From the NCBI RefSeq assembly GCF_900110035.1, contig NZ_FOCF01000008.1:1-64000 (forward strand): a stretch of 64,000 bases of DNA, in the 5' to 3' direction. Source of the DNA: Sphingomonas gellani. GTDB lineage: Bacteria > Pseudomonadota > Alphaproteobacteria > Sphingomonadales > Sphingomonadaceae. The position numbers were made by a program, and so were the translations under genes. The notes beneath the pieces are model-generated. The model did no database searches, was not told where the DNA came from, and worked only from the letters and a program-made list of their open reading frames with translations. This document shows positions 36,295-44,342 of this stretch, one piece after another (position 1 is the first letter of the stretch; every line of letters starts with the position of its first letter).

Positions 36295-38124
36295 ATGACG
36301 CTGATGTTGAACCGCCGCGCGCTGCTGCGCGGCACCGCCGCCGGGGGCACGGCCGCCGCGCTGTCACCCTGGCTTCCCGCCTGGGCGCAGCCCGTGTCGG
36401 CCGGCGCGGCGCGGCCGCTGCCCGTCGTCTCCGGCGAGGACATCCACCTGCGCATCGCGCACCAGATGATGACGGTCGACGGCCGCGACCGTCACGCCAT
36501 CGGCATCAACGGAACCGTCCCGGCGCCCCTCATCCGCCTGCGGGAGGGGCAGACCGTACGGCTGCATGTCGAAAATGCGCTGGACGAGGACAGCTCGCTG
36601 CATTGGCACGGCCTGTTGGTACCGTTCCAGATGGACGGCGTGCCCGGCGTCAGCTTTCCCGGCATCGCGCCACGGTCCACCTTCACCTACGAATTCCCGG
36701 TCCTGCAATCGGGCACCTATTGGTATCACAGCCATTCGGGACTTCAGGAGCAGGTCGGGCTTTACGGCCCGCTCATCGTCGATCCAGCGGGCGAGGATTC
36801 GATCGCATCGGATCGCGAGCATGTACTGGTTCTGTCCGACAGCACGCCCCTTCATCCGCACGCGCTGTTCACCCGGTTGAAGCAGCAGGGCGGTTACTTC
36901 AATTACCAGAAACAGACGCTCTCCGGGCTGCTTGCCGGCCGGGACCAGCCGCTGAGACAGCGGCTTGCCTGGGGCAGGATGCGGATGGACCCGGCCGACG
37001 TCGCGGACGTGACGGGGGCGACCTACACCTATCTCGTCAACGGCCATGGGCCGGGCGACAACTGGACCGGCCTGTTCACGCCGGGAGAGCGCGTGCGGTT
37101 GAGGATCATCAACGCGGCGGCGATGACCACATTCAACGTCCGCATTCCTGGCCTGGCGCTCACCGTCGTCCAGGCCGATGGCCAGCAGGTCCGCCCCGTG
37201 GAGGTGGACGAGTTGCAGATCGCGGTCGCGGAAACCTACGACCTGATCGTCCGCCCGACCGACGAGCGTGCCTATACGATCGTCGGCGAGAGTGTGGACC
37301 GGTCGGGCATGGCACGGGCCACGCTGGCACCGCGCGCCGGCATGGCCGCGGCGGTGCCGCCGCTGCGGCCCCGCCCCCTTGCCGACATGAAGGACATGGG
37401 CATGGGCGCAATGGATGGCATGGCCGGGATGGCCGGGATGAACCACGCCACCCCCTCCCATGCCCCCGCCGCCGCGTGCCCCCCGGAACATGCCGCCATG
37501 GGGCATTGCGCACCGCCCGACGCCGAGCCACCGCCTTCAGCCGCGCCGGCCGCAGCGCCGATGCAGCACTCCATGCGCGATTTCTCCTCGGCGCCAGAGG
37601 TCAAGCGGACACCCACGGTGCAGACCATCGCCCCCATGCCGGTCGATCGCACAGGCGATCCGGGTCAGGGGCTGGCCGATATCGGCCACCGGGTGCTGGT
37701 GTACCGAGACCTGGTGGCGGTGAACCGCAACCCCGACGTTCGCGCGCCCGATCGATCGATGCGCATCCACCTGACGGGCAACATGGAACGATACATGTGG
37801 GCGCTGAACGGCGAAAAGCTGAACGAGGTGAAGGCGCCCATCCCGTTCCTGAAGGGGGAGCGGGTGCGCGTCACCCTGGTTAACGACACGATGATGGGTC
37901 ATCCGATCCACCTGCACGGGCACTTCTTCGAATTGGTGACCGGGCACGGCGACCATGCACCGCGCAAGCATACGATTCAGGTGCAGCCGGGCGGCTCCGC
38001 CACGTTCGACGTCACCACGGACGTTGTCGGCGACTGGGCGTTCCACTGCCACTTCTTCTACCACATGCATGCCGGGATGATGCAGATCGTCACCGTCCGC
38101 CCCCGCGAAGGAGAGGCGGCGTGA
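36295..38124 (+). CDS. copA: Multicopper oxidase CopA, Tat-exported
   Basis: 609 residues from the ATG at 36295, giving a twin-arginine signal (LNRRALLRG) and cleavage near AWAQP. Copper ligands: HWHG (103-106), HSH (145-147), HPIHLHGHFF (near 536) and HCHFFYHMHAGM (near 584, type 1 and trinuclear sites). A Met/His-rich segment (about 364-400, DMKDMGMGAMDGMAGM, then HATPSHAP) resembles the CopA copper-binding repeats. Oxidises Cu(I) in the periplasm. An upstream ATG at 36256 would give a longer, less likely signal. Confidence 0.93.
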   Translation: MTLMLNRRALLRGTAAGGTAAALSPWLPAWAQPVSAGAARPLPVVSGEDIHLRIAHQMMTVDGRDRHAIGINGTVPAPLIRLREGQTVRLHVENALDEDSSLHWHGLLVPFQMDGVPGVSFPGIAPRSTFTYEFPVLQSGTYWYHSHSGLQEQVGLYGPLIVDPAGEDSIASDREHVLVLSDSTPLHPHALFTRLKQQGGYFNYQKQTLSGLLAGRDQPLRQRLAWGRMRMDPADVADVTGATYTYLVNGHGPGDNWTGLFTPGERVRLRIINAAAMTTFNVRIPGLALTVVQADGQQVRPVEVDELQIAVAETYDLIVRPTDERAYTIVGESVDRSGMARATLAPRAGMAAAVPPLRPRPLADMKDMGMGAMDGMAGMAGMNHATPSHAPAAACPPEHAAMGHCAPPDAEPPPSAAPAAAPMQHSMRDFSSAPEVKRTPTVQTIAPMPVDRTGDPGQGLADIGHRVLVYRDLVAVNRNPDVRAPDRSMRIHLTGNMERYMWALNGEKLNEVKAPIPFLKGERVRVTLVNDTMMGHPIHLHGHFFELVTGHGDHAPRKHTIQVQPGGSATFDVTTDVVGDWAFHCHFFYHMHAGMMQIVTVRPREGEAA

Positions 38125-39098
38125 TCGGAGCCATGATCCTGGCACTGCTCGGTCCGGCTTCGGGCTGGGGCGACGCGGCCGATGCCGGCCAGCCGCAGCA
38201 GATGCCCGGCATGACCATGCCCATGCCGCCGCAGCCGGCGCGCGTTGCCGAGGACCCGTCCTGCTCGCCCGAACATGCCCGCATGGGGCACTGCGTTCCT
38301 CGCGCGGCGCCCCCTCAGGAGGCACCGGCCGCACCAGCACCCGCCGGAACCGACCTGCCGGCAGGCAATGCGCCAGCGCCGGCCGCGCCGCAGCCGAAAT
38401 ATGCGGACCGGTTCTGGGACCACGATGCCATGACACGCGCGCGCAACCAGATGCGCAAGGAACATGGCGGCGTCACCTTGTCGCAGATGATGCTGAACAT
38501 CGCGGAGGTTCAGCCCCGAGGTGGGGCAGACGGCTATCGCTGGGACGGGGATGCGTGGTTCGGTGGCGACGTCGACCGTCTGGTCGTGAAGGGCGAGGGC
38601 GAGGGACGCTTTGGCCGGCGTGCCGACACGGCGGAGGTGCAGGCGCTCTACAGCCGGGCGATCGGCCCCTATTTCAACCTGCAAGGCGGCGTCCGCCAAG
38701 ATCTGGCGGCGGGATCGCGGACCTATGCCGTCGCCGCGATCGAGGGACTGGCGCCCTATTGGTTCGACGTACAGGGCGCGCTGTTCCTGTCGGACCATGG
38801 CGACCTTCTGGCGCGCGCCGAAGCCTATTACGACCAGCGGATTACGCAAAGGCTGGTTCTCCAGCCGCGCCTGGAGGTCAACCTGTCGGCACAGGACATT
38901 CCGGCGAGCCGGATCGGTTCGGGCCTGGTCGATGCGGAGTTCGGCCTGCGCCTGCGCTACGAGGTCGCGCGAAAGTTCGCGCCCTATGTCGGCGTGTCGT
39001 GGGAACGCCGGTTCTCCGCCTCCCGCCGGTTGGCTCGCCTGGCCGGGGAGGACACGGGCGGGGTGACGATGGCGCTGGGGCTGCGCGGCTGGTTCTGA
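38121..39098 (+). CDS. copB: Copper resistance outer-membrane protein CopB
   Basis: 325 residues from a GTG that overlaps the copA stop (GTGA). The N-terminal signal is followed by a Met/His/Pro-rich copper-binding part (PGMTMPMPPQ, EHARMGHC) and the CopB barrel (PF05275): YRWDGDAWFGGDVDRLVVK, EVQALYSRAIGPYFNLQ, GLAPYWFDVQGALFLS and FAPYVGVSWERRF. Sits in the outer membrane and works with CopA in copper resistance. The CPEHAAMGHC-like motif is shared with CopA of the same operon (PPEHAAMGHC), which suggests a common metal-binding module. Confidence 0.92.
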   Translation: MIGAMILALLGPASGWGDAADAGQPQQMPGMTMPMPPQPARVAEDPSCSPEHARMGHCVPRAAPPQEAPAAPAPAGTDLPAGNAPAPAAPQPKYADRFWDHDAMTRARNQMRKEHGGVTLSQMMLNIAEVQPRGGADGYRWDGDAWFGGDVDRLVVKGEGEGRFGRRADTAEVQALYSRAIGPYFNLQGGVRQDLAAGSRTYAVAAIEGLAPYWFDVQGALFLSDHGDLLARAEAYYDQRITQRLVLQPRLEVNLSAQDIPASRIGSGLVDAEFGLRLRYEVARKFAPYVGVSWERRFSASRRLARLAGEDTGGVTMALGLRGWF

Positions 39099-39216
39099 CG
39101 CGGCCGATTTGTTGGAGGCGACGTGTGTTCCCTAGCAGCGCGCCATAGCGCAGCTATCATCCGGCTCTTCGCGCAATCGGTTCTTGGTAGATCCGGACGC
39201 GAAGATCGCGCGCAGG

Positions 39217-40170
39217 TCAGCTGATCGTTTCGGCAGGCTCCGTGCCCAGCGCAGCATGCGGATCGGCACCGCGATGGACCCGCACGCCCGACACGGTGAG
39301 CAGGCGCGGCGCGGCGGGTGCGACCGCAGGAGCGGCGACGGCATCCGTCGTGGCACCGGCGATCTCCGCGACCACGCCGTCGCGATGCACGGTCACCAGC
39401 CCTGACGCATCGCCGCCGACATGGACGGCGACCTCGCCGATCGGCTGCTCGCCCGGCATGGCAGGGCCGATCATCGGCTCACGCCCGGCATAATCCTGAC
39501 GAAAGCTGAGCGCGCGTTCCATCGCGCCCTGCCACCGGTAGAAGATGTGGCTGCCCACCATGCCGATACGGTTGAGGCTGGAGGCCCACCACGGCAGCAC
39601 GTAATTGGCGTGGTAATAGGTCGCCGCGCCGACCGGCAGGTACACCGACCCCGACAGCGCCATCGTGGCGACCGCCTGCGCGCGTGCCCAGGCGGCGGGC
39701 TCGCGCGGGCGGAGCATCGATCCGTCGCACGTGAAGCTGAACTGGCACCCCGTGCGCCGCGTCGACCCCTGATAGACGACGCCGCAGATGCTGGCCGGAA
39801 AGGCGCGGTCCCGGACGCGGTTCAGCACGACCTGTGCCACTGCACGCTGGCCATCGAGCGACTCGGATCGTGCCTCGTAATAGATGGCGGCGGTCAGGCA
39901 TTCGGCGGCCCGCGCCGCGTCGTCGGGCGCGATCGCGGCGGTGGAAAAGGGCGGTGCCGCCTCCACCGCCAGCGCCGCCGCCACCGGCTTCGCCGCCAGG
40001 TCGACCGGCACCTCCAGGTCCAGTTGGCGCAGCAGGGTGCGACTGTCCGCGACCGGGCGCGGCGACACCGCCGCGACATGCGGCAGGTTCGCGGTGCCGG
40101 GCGACACGGCAGGGACACAGGACGACGCGCAGACCAGCGCGGGTATCCCGATCAGAATGGGCTTTCGCAT
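39217..40170 (-). CDS. Cell wall hydrolase, SleB type (Hydrolase_2)
   Basis: 317 residues, N-terminal signal or membrane anchor. The catalytic domain (about 88-215) AECLTAAIYYEARSESLDGQ, VAQVVLNRVRDRAFP, CGVVYQGS and CQFSFTCDGS matches PF07486, with the conserved Glu in YYEARSE. Cuts peptidoglycan, probably as a lytic transglycosylase. The C-terminal 100 residues are Ala/Val-rich and not recognised. Confidence 0.87.
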   Translation of the reverse strand: MRKPILIGIPALVCASSCVPAVSPGTANLPHVAAVSPRPVADSRTLLRQLDLEVPVDLAAKPVAAALAVEAAPPFSTAAIAPDDAARAAECLTAAIYYEARSESLDGQRAVAQVVLNRVRDRAFPASICGVVYQGSTRRTGCQFSFTCDGSMLRPREPAAWARAQAVATMALSGSVYLPVGAATYYHANYVLPWWASSLNRIGMVGSHIFYRWQGAMERALSFRQDYAGREPMIGPAMPGEQPIGEVAVHVGGDASGLVTVHRDGVVAEIAGATTDAVAAPAVAPAAPRLLTVSGVRVHRGADPHAALGTEPAETIS

Positions 40171-40227
40171 CGAACGTCCGACCGTTTCGGTTCGGTCGCC
40201 CTTACCCCTCCCATGGTAAGGGGTTGG

Positions 40228-41097
40228 TTAAGCCGCCCGGCTTTCCCGCGCCGCCCGCTTGGCCGACCCGTCGGTCAGCGCCCAGCGCAGCAGCGAACCC
40301 ACGCCCGCCATGCCGGCGCGGATCGCCGGACGCGCGCCGCCGGGCCGCTCCAGCCCGTGCAGCCGCGCGGCCCAGGGCGGCAACAGCGCGATGCCTCCCT
40401 CCATCATCAGCGCCTGCATCGGCGCCAGCGCCAGGCTGTGCGGTTGCTGGGCGATCAGCGCGCGCGCCACCGAACGGGTGCGCGCATCGACCCGCAAGGT
40501 CGGGCGGACGGCCGTGAAATAGCTCTCCACCCCGCTCACCGTCACCGGCACGTCCACCGCGCCCAACCGCCGTGCGACCTGCGCCATCTCCGCCAGGTAA
40601 CGGTCGGCGTCCGCATCGCTCATCCCCGGCTCGCGGTAGCGGCGGTGCGCGGCAAGGAAACTCGACACCTCCGCCACATGCACCCAGGTCAGCAGGTCCG
40701 GATCGTTGGCCGAATAGGGCGTGCCGTCCGCCAGCAGGCCCTGCACCCGGTCATGGATGCGCCGCACACGCGCGATGAGCGCCTCCGCGGTGGCGGTGGA
40801 GCCGTAGGTAGTGCCGGAAATGAACTGCGCCGTCCGCTTCAGCCGCCCCGTCATGTCGCGGCGGAAATTGCTGTGATCCCATACCCCGGCCAGCGCGGCG
40901 GGGTGCAGCATCTGGATCAACAGCGATGCGATCCCGCCCGCCATCATCGCGGTGAAGTCGCCATGCACGCGCCAAGTGAGCGAGTCGGGGCCGAACAGCC
41001 CCGGGTCGCCCGCCGGCCGTGTCAGGTCGACGGCACCGTCGCCGAAGCCGACCATGCGGTGGACCTGTTGCTGGATCGTCGATCGAATGTCGCCCAT
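40228..41097 (-). CDS. DUF2236/MpaB-like oxygenase family protein
   Basis: 289 residues from the ATG at 41097 (a GTG at 41103 would add two). GDFTAMMAGGIASLLIQMLHPAALAGV (in parts), NFRRDMTGRLKRTAQFI, GTTYGSTATAEALI, RVRRIHDRV and LTWVHVAEVSSFL contain the conserved Arg and His of the MpaB/rubber-oxygenase (latex-clearing) family, which binds haem b. Activity and substrate are unknown in sphingomonads. Confidence 0.85.
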   Translation of the reverse strand: MGDIRSTIQQQVHRMVGFGDGAVDLTRPAGDPGLFGPDSLTWRVHGDFTAMMAGGIASLLIQMLHPAALAGVWDHSNFRRDMTGRLKRTAQFISGTTYGSTATAEALIARVRRIHDRVQGLLADGTPYSANDPDLLTWVHVAEVSSFLAAHRRYREPGMSDADADRYLAEMAQVARRLGAVDVPVTVSGVESYFTAVRPTLRVDARTRSVARALIAQQPHSLALAPMQALMMEGGIALLPPWAARLHGLERPGGARPAIRAGMAGVGSLLRWALTDGSAKRAARESRAA

Positions 41098-41149
41098 CCC
41101 CACGATTTAGGATAGCGTGGCGATCAAACCACTCGCCCGGGAGGGAAAA

Positions 41150-41902
41150 ATGCTCCGCTCATTCCGTTTGCTGGCGTCGGCGCTGATGCTGACGGCGCTG
41201 CCCGCGTCCATCGCCCTGTCGCAAGGGGGCAAGGTATCGGCTCCCGCGCCGTCGGCCGCGATCCAGGCGGCACTGGCCGATCCCGCCCGCGCCGACCAGG
41301 CCGCCGACGATGCCCGTCGTCAGGCGGCGGCGGTGATCGCCTTTGCCGGGGTGAAGCCGGGTGACTCGGTGATCGATTTCCTGCCAGGTGCCGGTTACTG
41401 GACGCGCATCTTTTCCCCGCTGGTCGGCCCCGGCGGCCATGTCGACGCGCTGTGGCCCTCGATCGCGGCCAAATATGCGGAAAAGCAGCTGCCAGCGCTG
41501 CAGGCGCGCGGCCTGACCAACGTGACCGCGGAGGTTCAGTCGAGCCCCTTCCCCACCGTCGCCAAGCCCGTGGACTTGTTCTGGACCGTGCAGAACTACC
41601 ACGACATCCCCGCCGCCGGGATCGCGCAGTTCAATGCGGCGGTGCTGAAGGCGTTGAAGCCGGGTGGCATCTACCTGATCGTGGACCATGCCGATGCGCG
41701 CGGCGCGCTGCCCTCGGCGGCCGGCAACAAGCACCGGATCGATCCCGCCGTGGTGCGGTCGCAGGTGCAGGCGGCGGGCTTCCGCTTCGTCGGGCAGTCC
41801 AGCGTGCTCGCCAATCCGGCGGACGATCACAGCAAGCCCGTGTTCGATCCGGCGGTGCGCGGTCATACCGACCAGTTCGTCTTCAAGTTCCGGAAACCCT
41901 GA
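41150..41902 (+). CDS. Exported SAM-dependent methyltransferase-like protein
   Basis: 250 residues from the ATG at 41150, preceded by GGGAGGG. A clear signal peptide (LLASALMLTALPASIALS) precedes a class I methyltransferase fold: GVKPGDSVIDFLPGAGYWT (SAM-binding loop variant), VGPGGHVDALWP, LFWTVQNYHDIP and ALKPGGIYLIVDH. Periplasmic methyltransferase-like proteins are common in this clade but puzzling, since SAM is cytoplasmic. Function unknown. Confidence 0.8.
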   Translation: MLRSFRLLASALMLTALPASIALSQGGKVSAPAPSAAIQAALADPARADQAADDARRQAAAVIAFAGVKPGDSVIDFLPGAGYWTRIFSPLVGPGGHVDALWPSIAAKYAEKQLPALQARGLTNVTAEVQSSPFPTVAKPVDLFWTVQNYHDIPAAGIAQFNAAVLKALKPGGIYLIVDHADARGALPSAAGNKHRIDPAVVRSQVQAAGFRFVGQSSVLANPADDHSKPVFDPAVRGHTDQFVFKFRKP

Positions 41903-42040
41903 AGCGCCCTCGAAGCGTCCGTACCTGCGCGGGCGCCTCGTCACTCACCGAAACAGGTCGGGAACATCGACCGACCATCCTCGTTTTATCGTCCACGGGA
42001 CGGCTGGATATCGGCGCGACCCCGATCCTTGAGGAGCATC

Positions 42041-42196
42041 ATGACCCGCACCACCCTGGGCCTGTTCGGAGTTCGCCGCCAGGCCGCCACCCCCGCGACG
42101 CGCGCGCCTGCCGATTGCATGGCCGGACTGACCCCCATCGAACGCTCCGCGGCGGAGGCGATCATGCGCCAGGGCGGTGACCGACGCCGGGGATAA
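42041..42196 (+). CDS. 51-residue hypothetical protein
   Basis: ATG preceded by GAGGAG at 5-6 bases. MTRTTLGLFGVRRQ, then a short segment with LTPIERSAAEAIMRQGGD. Basic, with one Cys. The strong ribosome-binding site is the main support. No family is recognised. Confidence 0.5.
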   Translation: MTRTTLGLFGVRRQAATPATRAPADCMAGLTPIERSAAEAIMRQGGDRRRG

Positions 42197-42855
42197 GCCA
42201 GCCCTCCGGATTACTGCCAGTGCGGTGAGCCGGGACGGCGGCGGCAGGGCGATGGCCGGGGCGTCGATCTCCAGCGCGCGGTTGGTCGCGTTGACGTGAC
42301 GGCGGGCGGAAGTATCGACTCCCTCGCGCTTTCGAAGACCCGCCGGCGTTTGGCAGGGACTCAGCGCTGCGGCATGTCGCCGAAGCAGCGGACAAGGATG
42401 TCGATTCAGTCCGCCGCCGAATGCTCGACAACGTTTGGTGGTGAAACAGCGCTCCCGGCGTCGCCAACGCAGCGAGTTGAGGCGGCGACGACAAAGACGC
42501 TACTCTGCGACGCCGATCAGCCCGCTGTTAGCGAGGCGCACCAGCGGCTGAAACCCACGCGCTATCGCTCGGGAATTACCTGCAGCGCATTATAAGAATG
42601 CTCGTCTCGGCCGCTTGGCCCGTTCGAAGAAGACGCCCCGACGGTCTGTGAGAGATGTCTCCAATGCCATCCCTGTTCGCCGCTCATGTCCGGCTGCGTC
42701 GGCCTGCAATCTGTCGCTATCGCGCAGCCAGCGCGGCAAGCCTGAGGCGCCGGATCTGCGACCACAACTATTATCCACGGCTAACTGACGAAGCACCGTC
42801 CCCATTCTGCCGGCGCTTTTTGCAGCGACATTCGGTCGTCAGCGGACCGGAGCGA
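42197..42855. other. 659-base gap without a recognisable gene
   Basis: Between the 51-residue gene and the REC-kinase gene. Short open stretches on both strands lack coding character and ribosome-binding sites, and local GC is lower than around. It could be a decayed gene. No repeat or IS end was found. Confidence 0.5.
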
Positions 42856-43896
42856 TCAACCGATTGCGGCGCGCAACGTCGCCCGGCAGCCGCTATACGC
42901 CGAATCGTATTCGACCACCGATTGCAGACTCTGCGCCATGGCGCGGATCAGCTTCGCGCCCAGTCCCGTCCCCTTCGGCTCGGCATCGACCCGGATGCCG
43001 CATCCGTCATCTTCCACCGCCAAGCGGAACCCGTCGTCGCCGTCCCGCAGCAGCGCCACGCGCACTTCGCCGGCCCCGCCGGGCGGATAGGCGTATTTCA
43101 GCGCGTTCGTGACCAGCTCGGTGACGATGACTCCCAGCGACACCGCCTTGTCGGTGGGAAGGCGGATCGGCTCGGCGGAGAAGATCAGCCGCCGCTCGCC
43201 ATTCTCCGACCCCCAGGCCTCGGCCAGTTCGTCGACCAGCGCGCCCAAATATTCCTGCATGTCGACGCTCTCGACATGGTTGCTGGTGTACAGACGCCGG
43301 TGAACCTGCGCGATCGCACCGATGCGGCGCTGCGTGTCGTCCAGCGCGCTGCGTGCGCCCTCGTCCGACAGGGCACCGGCCTGGAGGCGCACCATCGCGG
43401 ACACGAGCTGGAGCGAGTTCGCGACCCGGTGGTTCACCTCCCCCAGCAGGGCGGCCAGGCGGGCGTTGCTGGCGCGCAACCCCTCCTCCGCCTCGACCTT
43501 TGCGCGTTCCAGCGCGGCGCGCGCGCGCACGGCCTCGAACGCCGCGGACAACAGGTCGTAGAAATCGTCGCCGACGGTCTTCACCACGTAATCGGCCGCG
43601 CCGGCCTTCAGCGCCGCGACCGCAATGCGCCCCTCGTCGGAGCCGGTGACGTAGACGATCGGGGGCACGTTCGGCAGCGCCTGGAGGCGACCGACCGTTT
43701 CCAGCCCGTCCAGGCCGGGCATGTAATGGTCCACCGCGATGACGTCGAATTGCTCGGCGGCGGCCAGCGCAACGCCGTCCTCGCCACGCTCCGCACCGGT
43801 GACGCTGTAGCCGCGCCGTTCCAGCGCACGCGTCGCCAACCGACGGATGCCCGCATCGTCGTCGATATACAGGACGCGGGCGCCCGTCTCGCTCAT
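42856..43896 (-). CDS. Receiver-histidine kinase fusion (HisKA_2/HWE-like)
   Basis: 346 residues. Receiver domain at 1-120 (VLYIDDDAGIR, VIAVDHYMPGLDG with phospho-acceptor Asp, YVTGSDEG, ADYVVKTVGDDF). A short coiled coil, then a HisKA_2-type dimerisation box (LLGEVNHRVANSLQLVSAM with the His), and an ATPase domain (VTELVTNALKYAYPPGG, DDGCGIRVD, GTGLGAKLI). Last gene of an overlapping three-gene phosphorelay, ATGA-coupled to the single-domain regulator. Output unknown, possibly the general stress response, where HWE/HisKA_2 kinases are common. Confidence 0.88.
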   Translation of the reverse strand: MSETGARVLYIDDDAGIRRLATRALERRGYSVTGAERGEDGVALAAAEQFDVIAVDHYMPGLDGLETVGRLQALPNVPPIVYVTGSDEGRIAVAALKAGAADYVVKTVGDDFYDLLSAAFEAVRARAALERAKVEAEEGLRASNARLAALLGEVNHRVANSLQLVSAMVRLQAGALSDEGARSALDDTQRRIGAIAQVHRRLYTSNHVESVDMQEYLGALVDELAEAWGSENGERRLIFSAEPIRLPTDKAVSLGVIVTELVTNALKYAYPPGGAGEVRVALLRDGDDGFRLAVEDDGCGIRVDAEPKGTGLGAKLIRAMAQSLQSVVEYDSAYSGCRATLRAAIG

Positions 43897-44342
43897 CCCA
43901 CGGTCTCGACGTCGGGCACCTGGATCACCGTCAGGAACAGGCCCAGCTGCCGGATCGCCTGCGCGAAGTTCTCATAATCGACCGGCTTGGTGATGTAGAC
44001 GTTGCAGCCCAGGTCGTAGCAGCGCTGGATCTCCACCTTGTCGTCGGTGGTGGTCAGCACGACCACGGGCGCGCGGCGCAGCGGGCTGTTGTCCGCCTTG
44101 ATCCGCGACAGGATGTCGGTGCCGCTCATGTCGGGCAGGTTGAGGTCGAGCAGGATCAACGCCGGCCCGTTCTTCGCCGGGCCCTCCGGCGCCTCGAACA
44201 GATAATCCAGCGCGGTGGTGCCATCGGTGAAATGGCGGATGTCGTTCATGATGCCGGCGCGGCGGATGTTCTTTTCGATCAAACGCGCATGCCCTTCATC
44301 GTCCTCGATCATGACGATGCCGACGGCCTGGTGCTGGTTCAT
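43893..44342 (-). CDS. Single-domain response regulator (Rcp1-like)
   Basis: 149 residues. VMIEDDEGHARLIEKNI, ALILLDLNLPDMSGTD (phospho-acceptor Asp), VVVLTTTDDKVEI and CNVYITKPVDYENF are those of stand-alone REC proteins of the cyanobacterial phytochrome regulator (Rcp1) type. No output domain, so it relays phosphate. ATGA overlaps with both kinase genes. Confidence 0.9.
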   Translation of the reverse strand: MNQHQAVGIVMIEDDEGHARLIEKNIRRAGIMNDIRHFTDGTTALDYLFEAPEGPAKNGPALILLDLNLPDMSGTDILSRIKADNSPLRRAPVVVLTTTDDKVEIQRCYDLGCNVYITKPVDYENFAQAIRQLGLFLTVIQVPDVETVG

